Notes under the pieces: model-generated
Told to the model about the DNA's origin: nothing
The model's input: only the letters and a program-made list of their open reading frames with translations
The model's database searches: none
Shown here: positions 5,520 through 11,142 of the stretch, piece after piece
Layout: each line of letters begins with the position of its first letter
Numbering within the stretch: position 1 is the stretch's first letter
Program-made: the position numbers and the translations under genes
Origin: an uncultured Erysipelotrichaceae bacterium
GTDB lineage: Bacteria > Bacillota_I > Bacilli_A > Erysipelotrichales > Erysipelotrichaceae
Direction: 5' to 3'
Length of the DNA: 11,142 nt
Assembly (NCBI GenBank): GCA_937874965.1
Contig: CALNCD010000135.1
Coordinates: forward strand, 1-11,142

Positions 5520-7247
5520 ATGATAAAACGTTTGTTGCATGAATTGAAAGAGTATAAGAGGGCCTCACTGCTGGCTCCTTTGTGTGTTTGCGGCGAGGTC
5601 ATAATGGAGTTGATGATCCCGTTTCTGATGTCTTATATTATCGACAGGGGCGTGAATGCCGGCGATATCGAGGCAATTGTCAAATATGGACTGATGATGC
5701 TTGTCTGTGCATTTGCTGCATTGTTTTTTGGCGCAATGAGCGGTCATTATTCGGCCTTGGCAGCTGCAGGGTTCATCAAGAATGTCAGGGATGCGATGTT
5801 CAAGAAGATTCAAACCTTTTCTTTTGCCAATGTCGATCGCTTCTCAACTTCAGGATTGGTTACCCGGATGATGACGGATGCAAGCAATGTCCAGCAAGCC
5901 TATCAGATGATTATCCGTCTGGGGGTTCGGGCACCGCTGATCCTTGTTGTAGCAATCGGCATGACCCTTTACATCAATGCCCGGTTAGCGGTGATTTTTC
6001 TGATCGCAATGGTATTCTTGGCTGTTGTGCTTTCATTGATCACGCTGAAATCCTATCCGCTCTTCCAGAAGACTTTCCAGAAATACGATGATCTGAATGA
6101 AAGTGTCCAGGAAAATGTTGGAAATATCCGGGTTGTCAAGGCGTATGTCAAGGAAGAACATGAAATCAGCCGTTTCGATCGAGCAGTTGAAAATCTGAAG
6201 CGGATGTTTACAAAGGCAGAGAACATTCTGGTTTTCAACAGCCCTGTAATGACATTGACAGTCAATGCCTGCATGATTGCCCTGAGTTGGTTCGGTGCTC
6301 AGTTTGTTGTTTCCGGACAACTGGCAACCGGTGAATTGATGAGTATGTTCACGTACAATATGAATATCCTGATGAGTTTGATGATCCTTTCCATGATCTT
6401 CGTGATGCTGAGTATGTCATTGGCTTCCGCGAAGCGGATTTCCGAAATCCTGGTTGAACAGCCAACGATAGCCAACCCTGATCATCCCATTATGGAAGTT
6501 GAGGATGGTTCGATCCAGTTCAGGGCTGTTTCATTCAGTTACAGTGATACGGCGGAAAGTGAGGTTCTTCATAGCGTTGACCTTTCAATTGCTTCTGGGG
6601 AAACCATCGGAATCCTAGGTTCGACCGGCTCATCCAAGACGACATTGACCAATCTGATTCCTCGTCTCTACGATGTGAGCGCGGGTGCAGTGCTGGTCGG
6701 TAACAGGGATGTTCGCGAGTATGATCTGAGAGTGCTGCGAGACAGTGTTTCCGTCGTTCTTCAGAAGAATGTGCTGTTTTCCGGAACAATCATTGAAAAC
6801 ATGCGTTGGGGAAATGATCAGGCTACCCTGGAAGACATCCAGGCAGCCTGCAAACTGGCTTGCGCTGATGAATTCATTCAGCAGTTCCCTGATAAATATG
6901 AAACCTTTATTGAACAAGGCGGTACGAATGTTTCTGGCGGACAGAAACAGCGTCTCTGCATCGCACGGTCTCTCTTGAAGCATCCGAAGGTTCTGATTCT
7001 TGATGATAGCACCAGTGCCGTGGATACGCGTACAGATGCGCAGATCCGCGAGTCGTTCAGAACGTCATTGAAGGAGACGACTACGATCATTGTCTCGCAA
7101 CGGATTTCCTCGATTGAAGATGCAGATCGGATTCTTGTCATGGAAGACGGCCGGATTTCTTCGATCGGAACGCACGCTGAACTTTTAAAGACGAGTGCAA
7201 TCTATCAGGATGTCTATGAAACTCAGAAACGAGGTGATGAGGAATGA
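5520..7247 (+). CDS. Heterodimeric ABC exporter, degenerate-site half (TM287/LmrC-type)
   Basis: A 575-residue half-transporter: a six-helix exporter domain (about 1-310) followed by a nucleotide-binding domain (about 331-570). Walker A is GSTGSSKT (367-374), the Q-loop Gln is 415, the signature is canonical VSGGQ (471-475), and Walker B is VLILDD (491-496). Three features mark a degenerate ATP site: the catalytic Glu after Walker B is Asp496, the switch His is Gln527 (VSQRIS), and the third glycine of the P-loop is Ser372. The first is known from TM287 and its relatives; the P-loop serine is unusual. It should pair with the product of the next gene, with which it overlaps by ATGA, to export lipophilic drugs, peptides or lipids across the cytoplasmic membrane. 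TGAGGT at 5508-5513 supports the start. Substrate not predictable. Confidence 0.94.
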   Translation: MIKRLLHELKEYKRASLLAPLCVCGEVIMELMIPFLMSYIIDRGVNAGDIEAIVKYGLMMLVCAFAALFFGAMSGHYSALAAAGFIKNVRDAMFKKIQTFSFANVDRFSTSGLVTRMMTDASNVQQAYQMIIRLGVRAPLILVVAIGMTLYINARLAVIFLIAMVFLAVVLSLITLKSYPLFQKTFQKYDDLNESVQENVGNIRVVKAYVKEEHEISRFDRAVENLKRMFTKAENILVFNSPVMTLTVNACMIALSWFGAQFVVSGQLATGELMSMFTYNMNILMSLMILSMIFVMLSMSLASAKRISEILVEQPTIANPDHPIMEVEDGSIQFRAVSFSYSDTAESEVLHSVDLSIASGETIGILGSTGSSKTTLTNLIPRLYDVSAGAVLVGNRDVREYDLRVLRDSVSVVLQKNVLFSGTIIENMRWGNDQATLEDIQAACKLACADEFIQQFPDKYETFIEQGGTNVSGGQKQRLCIARSLLKHPKVLILDDSTSAVDTRTDAQIRESFRTSLKETTTIIVSQRISSIEDADRILVMEDGRISSIGTHAELLKTSAIYQDVYETQKRGDEE

Positions 7248-9142
7248 GTGAAAACAGTCGTGTCCGAAGCCAGGCAAAAGGTTCAACCTTGGATATGGGA
7301 ATCCTGAAGCGTTTGATTCGCTTTATTGTTTCGTCTTATAAAAAAGAATATGCCATTATTATTGTCTGCTTGATTATCTCGGCATTAGCCACGGTATCTT
7401 CATCCTTATTCATGCGGATTTTGATTGATACGTATATTACACCGTTGCTGCAAGCTGTAAATCCGGATTATGGTCCATTGGCACATGCCTTGATTTCATT
7501 GTCGTGTATCTTCGTTCTGGGGTTGATTGCGAATTTCATATACCAGAAATTGCTGGTTACTGTGTCTCAGGGAACCATGGAAAAATTACGGAAGACCTTG
7601 TTTTCCACTATGGAGAAGCTTCCGATCCGTTACTTTGATACGCATGCTCATGGGGATATCATGAGTATCTATACCAATGATATCGATACGCTTCGGCAGG
7701 TGATTTCCCAAAGTATCCCGCAGTTCTTAAATTCCATGTTCATGGTTGTGGCCGTCTTTATCGCCATGCTGGTGATTTCAATTCCCTTGACGTTAATCAC
7801 AGCAGTCATGGTTCTGGTCATGCAGTATGTCACTCGGCTCATTATGGCTAAATCAGGGAAGTACTTCGTGCTTCAGCAGGATGATCTAGGCATTGAGAAC
7901 GGGTACATCGAAGAAATGATGGAAGGGGCAAAGGTCGTTAAAGTCTTCAATTATGAAACTGAAGTCATTTCCGAATTTGAGCGGATCAATGAGGGATTGT
8001 TCAACAGTTCTTTCAGAGCCAATAAATATGCAAATATCCTGATGCCGATTGTTGCGAATCTGGGGAATGTCTCCTATGTTCTGTGTGCATTGCTGGGAGG
8101 CTTGGCTTCTTTGAGCGGGGTTTTGAGCCTCTCAATCGGCAGTCTGGCTTCTTTCCTTGCCTTGAACCGTTCCTTTAATCAGCCGCTGAACCAGATTTCC
8201 CAGCAGCTTAATGCTGTGATTATGGCCATGGCTGGGGCAAAGCGTATCTTTGCCTTGATGGATGAAGTTCCTGAAACAGACAATGGTCAAGTGACCTTGG
8301 TCAATGCTGAATACACGGCAGATGGAACACTCACGGAAACAGTGCGTGAGACAGGCATGTGGGCTTGGAAGCATCCGCATCCAGAGGGGGGATTTGACTA
8401 TGTGAAGCTGGATGGTGATGTTCGGTTCCATGATGTTTCCTTCAGCTATGATCCAGGGCATGAAGTCCTGCATGATATCAATATCTATGCAGAGCCTGGA
8501 CAGAAAATTGCCTTTGTTGGCGCAACTGGTGCGGGGAAGACGACGATTACCAATCTGATCAATCGGTTCTATGATATCGATCAGGGTTCGATTACGTATG
8601 ACGGTATTGATGTCAAGTTGATTAAAAAGGATGATTTACGCCATTCTCTTGCCGTTGTCCTTCAGGATACCAATCTATTCAGCGGAACTATTGAAGAGAA
8701 TATCAAGTATGCCAGGCCAAAAGCAACCCGGGAGGAAGTCGTTGAAGCTGCCCGATGTGTCAATGCGGATTCCTTTATCAAGCATCTCGATCATGGCTAT
8801 GATACACAGCTGTCACACAGCGGATCAACCTTATCGCAAGGACAGCGGCAATTGCTTTCAATTGCCCGGGCAGCTCTGGCTAATCCACCGGTGCTTATTC
8901 TGGATGAGGCAACATCATCCATCGATTCCAGAACGGAGAAACTCGTTCAGGACGGCATGGATAAATTGATGGAAGGACGAACGACATTTGTCATCGCTCA
9001 CCGCCTAAGTACCATCAAGAATGCCCATGTGATCATGGTCATGGATCATGGCAAGATCATTGAACGTGGCAATCATGAATCCTTGATGGCTAAGCGTGGT
9101 ACCTACTATCAGCTTTATACCGGTTTGATTGAGAATGATTAG
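7244..9142 (+). CDS. Heterodimeric ABC exporter, catalytic-site half (TM288/LmrD-type)
   Basis: A 632-residue half-transporter with exporter membrane domain (about 20-335) and nucleotide-binding domain (about 390-630). Walker A is GATGAGKT (426-433), Walker B is LILDE with catalytic Glu555, and the switch His is 586 (IAHRLST), all canonical. The signature is altered to LSQGQ (530-534). This is the exact complement of its partner: its Walker motifs plus the partner's VSGGQ make the working ATP site, while its LSQGQ faces the partner's degenerate motifs. Between the two domains lies an additional segment of about 45 residues (345-390) containing GMWAWKHPHPEGG; I recall a similar insert in many clostridial members. 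Translation is probably coupled to the preceding gene by the ATGA overlap. A strong terminator follows directly, closing the operon. Confidence 0.95.
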   Translation: MSENSRVRSQAKGSTLDMGILKRLIRFIVSSYKKEYAIIIVCLIISALATVSSSLFMRILIDTYITPLLQAVNPDYGPLAHALISLSCIFVLGLIANFIYQKLLVTVSQGTMEKLRKTLFSTMEKLPIRYFDTHAHGDIMSIYTNDIDTLRQVISQSIPQFLNSMFMVVAVFIAMLVISIPLTLITAVMVLVMQYVTRLIMAKSGKYFVLQQDDLGIENGYIEEMMEGAKVVKVFNYETEVISEFERINEGLFNSSFRANKYANILMPIVANLGNVSYVLCALLGGLASLSGVLSLSIGSLASFLALNRSFNQPLNQISQQLNAVIMAMAGAKRIFALMDEVPETDNGQVTLVNAEYTADGTLTETVRETGMWAWKHPHPEGGFDYVKLDGDVRFHDVSFSYDPGHEVLHDINIYAEPGQKIAFVGATGAGKTTITNLINRFYDIDQGSITYDGIDVKLIKKDDLRHSLAVVLQDTNLFSGTIEENIKYARPKATREEVVEAARCVNADSFIKHLDHGYDTQLSHSGSTLSQGQRQLLSIARAALANPPVLILDEATSSIDSRTEKLVQDGMDKLMEGRTTFVIAHRLSTIKNAHVIMVMDHGKIIERGNHESLMAKRGTYYQLYTGLIEND

Positions 9143-9164
9143 CCTGTTCTGATGTCATGGCCGT

Positions 9165-9215
9165 TCCTCTTGATGAGGTGTTCCTTACGGATGCTTCATT
9201 GAGAGGATTTTTTTT
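9165..9215 (+). terminator. Long rho-independent terminator closing the ABC operon
   Basis: Bases 9165-9183 can pair with 9189-9207 in an uninterrupted 19-bp stem that includes six G-U pairs, around a five-base CTTAC loop. Eight T follow (9208-9215). It starts 22 bases after the exporter stop codon. Confidence 0.92.
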
Positions 9216-9344
9216 GAAGAGGCTTTCAAAAGTTGGAGTCAACATTCCAAACCGGGTGGTTTTGCGGTAAACTAGTAGGGTAATACTGGAGCCGAAATGG
9301 ATGAATCTGCTTCAAGACCCGTCAATTGGCGGACGGAGGTTAGC
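9216..9344 (+). promoter_or_regulatory. Upstream region of the malic enzyme gene, promoter not resolved
   Basis: A promoter must lie here because a strong terminator precedes it. Candidates are weak: TAAACT (9268-9273) with TTCCAA (9245-9250) at 17-base spacing, or TAATAC (9281-9286) without a good -35. A small dyad, TTGGA (9233-9237) and TCCAA (9246-9250), overlaps the first candidate's -35 and could be an operator. CCGTC (9319-9323) can pair with GACGG (9332-9336), which would cover the beginning of the CGGAGGT ribosome binding site (9334-9340). Confidence 0.35.
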
Positions 9345-10523
9345 ATGTCACTTAAAACGACAAACGAGAAAGCGCTGGAATTGCATCGCACACTGAAAGG
9401 GAAGATCAAGGTGGTATCGACGCTCGAGGTCACTTCCAAGGAAACATTGAGCTTGGTGTATTCCCCAGGGGTTGCAGCACCGTCCCTGGCGATTGCCCAT
9501 GATCCGGATCAGGTCAGTGCGTATACATGGCGTCAGAATACAATTGCGATAATCAGCAACGGCACGGCAGTCCTTGGACTTGGTAATATCGGACCCAAGG
9601 CTGCTTTGCCGGTTATGGAAGGCAAAGCAATGCTATTTCAGCAGTTTGCAGCCATCAATGCGGTGCCATTGGTGATCGATGCTGAAGATCCTGACTCGCT
9701 TATTGAATTCTGCCAGCGTATTGCGCCCAGTTTCGGCGGTATCAATCTTGAGGATATCAAAGCGCCTGAATGTGTCTATATCGAAGAGACATTGAAGCGA
9801 ACCTTGGATATTCCTGTCTTTCATGATGATCAGCATGGAACAGCGATTGTCGTTCTCGCTGCATTGATCAATGCATTACGGGTTGTGGAAAAACCGTTGG
9901 AACGTGTCAAAGTGGTTGTTTCTGGTACGGGTGCAGCCGGCAGTGCCATTATTCGCCTTTTATCTGAGGCAGGGGTGAATACGCTATATGGCTATAACCA
10001 TCAGGGGGTGGTTGATTATCGGCGTGAGAAGGAGTATGACGAGGTGCTGGTTAGCTTGAAACCGTATATTACGGCAGTAGACCAGGAAAAAACGTTAGCG
10101 GACTTGCTGATTGATGCCGATGTCTTCATTGGCGTCTCAAAGCCTGATCTGGTTCAGGCGGAAGATATCGCAGCGATGAATGACAATGCGATTGTTTTTG
10201 CTCTGGCGAATCCAGATCCGGAAATTACGTATGACAAGGCCAAAGCAGCCGGTGCGCGAATTGTTGGAACCGGACGATCAGACTTTCCGAATCAGATCAA
10301 TAACGTTCTGGCATTTCCCGGGTTGTTCAAGGGTGCTTTGATGGCCAATGCAGCAGCAATCACCAAACCGATGATATTGGCCGCATCCGCTGCCTTGGCA
10401 GGGTTGGTGAACGATGATTTAAGTGAAGTCATGATCTTGCCGGATATCTTTGATCCAAGAGTGGTTGAAGCAATCAGCACCGCTGTGGCAGAGGCGGCCG
10501 GTATGGGGGAGGTAAACCGATGA
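9345..10523 (+). CDS. Malic enzyme (malate dehydrogenase, decarboxylating)
   Basis: A 392-residue cytoplasmic enzyme converting L-malate and NAD(P)+ to pyruvate, CO2 and NAD(P)H; its length fits the short bacterial class without a phosphotransacetylase domain. ATG 9345 is chosen because CGGAGGT lies four bases upstream; the in-frame ATG at 9297 lacks a site and would add 16 unconserved residues. Catalytic Tyr39 is in VYSPGVAAPS and Lys94 in PVMEGKA. Metal ligands fall in NLEDIKAPE (Glu136, Asp137) and HDDQHGTA (Asp161/162). The nucleotide fold starts at SGTGAAGS (193-200), followed by LANPDPEI and TGRSDFPNQINNV. The end of the second nucleotide-fold strand reads YNHQGVV, with Asn218 where NAD-type enzymes usually have Asp, so cofactor choice is unclear. 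It overlaps the fumarase gene by ATGA, suggesting a shared malate-fumarate role. Confidence 0.94.
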   Translation: MSLKTTNEKALELHRTLKGKIKVVSTLEVTSKETLSLVYSPGVAAPSLAIAHDPDQVSAYTWRQNTIAIISNGTAVLGLGNIGPKAALPVMEGKAMLFQQFAAINAVPLVIDAEDPDSLIEFCQRIAPSFGGINLEDIKAPECVYIEETLKRTLDIPVFHDDQHGTAIVVLAALINALRVVEKPLERVKVVVSGTGAAGSAIIRLLSEAGVNTLYGYNHQGVVDYRREKEYDEVLVSLKPYITAVDQEKTLADLLIDADVFIGVSKPDLVQAEDIAAMNDNAIVFALANPDPEITYDKAKAAGARIVGTGRSDFPNQINNVLAFPGLFKGALMANAAAITKPMILAASAALAGLVNDDLSEVMILPDIFDPRVVEAISTAVAEAAGMGEVNR

Positions 10524-11142
10524 ATGAACCTGCTGACGGCTATGGAAACGTGACTCTGCCTGAATCAGCCCGTTGGGGGAAGAACACCGCCCGTAGTCTG
10601 AAAAACTTTCCGATCGGTACCGAAACCATGCCGGAGGCGATGATCAGAGCCATCGTGATTTTGAAACGTTCCGCAGCTCTGGTCAATGGGCGTTATCATG
10701 AGATTGAGGAAGAGGCGGCGTTGGCAATCGTTGAGTGCTGCGATGCAATCCTTGCCCGTTATGATGCCTCTTTATTTCCCTTATCCCTGTGGCAGACCGG
10801 AAGTGCTACACAGACGAATATGAACGTCAATGAAGTGATTGCCCTGGCGTGTCAGGAACGTCATGAATCGTTGACTATCCACCCGAATGGCGACGTCAAT
10901 CATAGACAGAGCTCAAATGATGTCATTCCAAGCGCGATGTCCATCATGGCCTATCAGATGAGTACTGATCTGCTTGCTGCAGTGGACCGGGTGATTGAAA
11001 CCTTGGTTGAACTGCAGCGGAAACATGAGGGTTATCTTAAAGTCGGGCGGACGCATTATCAGGATGCAACACCGATGCTGGTTACCCAGGAAATTCAAGG
11101 CTGGATCGGATCTTTTCAATCGGCACGGGCGATGATCAAGGA
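10520..11142 (+). CDS. fumC: Class II fumarate hydratase, 5' part
   Basis: The reading frame from ATG 10520 stays open to the window end, giving the first 207 residues of an enzyme of about 460. It belongs to the fumarase/aspartase superfamily and catalyses fumarate + water to malate. Signatures: GYGNVTLP (7-14), RWGKNTARSLKNFPIG (18-33, where most members have WGAQT), PLSLWQTGSATQTNMNVNEV (87-106), HPNGDVNHRQSSNDVIPSAM (121-140) and GRTHYQDATP (176-185) with catalytic His179. WQTGS points to fumarase rather than aspartase, which has FQGGAGTSTNMN. The mobile catalytic loop with GSSxMPGKxNP lies beyond the window. GGGGAGG (10506-10512) inside the malic enzyme gene supports the start, and the ATGA overlap makes the two genes a coupled pair. 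Iron-free class II fumarases tolerate oxygen. Confidence 0.93.
   Translation, partial: MNEPADGYGNVTLPESARWGKNTARSLKNFPIGTETMPEAMIRAIVILKRSAALVNGRYHEIEEEAALAIVECCDAILARYDASLFPLSLWQTGSATQTNMNVNEVIALACQERHESLTIHPNGDVNHRQSSNDVIPSAMSIMAYQMSTDLLAAVDRVIETLVELQRKHEGYLKVGRTHYQDATPMLVTQEIQGWIGSFQSARAMIK

Noticed and set aside
9297..9344. Upstream ATG 9297 as the malic enzyme start
   Set aside because: No ribosome binding site there, and the added 16 residues do not resemble malic enzymes; ATG 9345 has CGGAGGT.

Overview
This window looks like chromosomal housekeeping and accessory DNA from a Gram-positive, low-to-mid GC bacterium (Bacillota). The pointers are strong AGGAGG-type ribosome binding sites, a TTG start codon, tightly packed ATGA-overlapping genes, a Ktr-type potassium uptake system, and a MarR-ABC-ABC operon of the kind seen in clostridia, streptococci and Erysipelotrichia. 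The standard genetic code fits (TGA acts as stop). The exact taxon cannot be read from the sequence. All genes found are on the + strand.

The first 42 bases are not genomic. Bases 9-42 match the Illumina TruSeq index-side adapter, and bases 1-8 match the reverse complement of TruSeq index 22 (from memory). The contig therefore starts with an untrimmed adapter fused to the middle of atpD.

Layout: (a) 43-3061, the end of an F-type ATP synthase operon (3' part of atpD, then a very short atpC lacking the inhibitory C-terminal domain), followed after 15 bases by ktrB and ktrA, so K+ uptake is probably co-transcribed with the ATP synthase. (b) 3062-4093, a promoter region with a 14-bp palindrome, then two overlapping genes of the O6-alkylguanine transferase superfamily, an Ogt and a small ATL-like protein that still has the PCHRV cysteine. 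(c) 4094-5015, a stretch of about 320 bases with no supported gene, a small SAM-dependent methyltransferase whose first codons may be frameshifted, and a clear terminator. (d) 5027-9215, a self-contained MarR-controlled operon: a good promoter overlapped by a perfect inverted repeat, marR, two half-transporter genes forming an asymmetric heterodimeric ABC exporter, and a long terminator hairpin. (e) 9216-11142, a malic enzyme gene followed by an overlapping class II fumarase gene that runs off the end; together they connect pyruvate, malate and fumarate.

I found no CRISPR array, RNA gene, insertion sequence or phage gene, and no clearly new system. The most informative oddities are the adapter, the short epsilon subunit beside a Ktr system, the tandem alkyltransferase pair, the possible frameshift in the methyltransferase, and an unusual P-loop substitution in the degenerate half of the ABC exporter.
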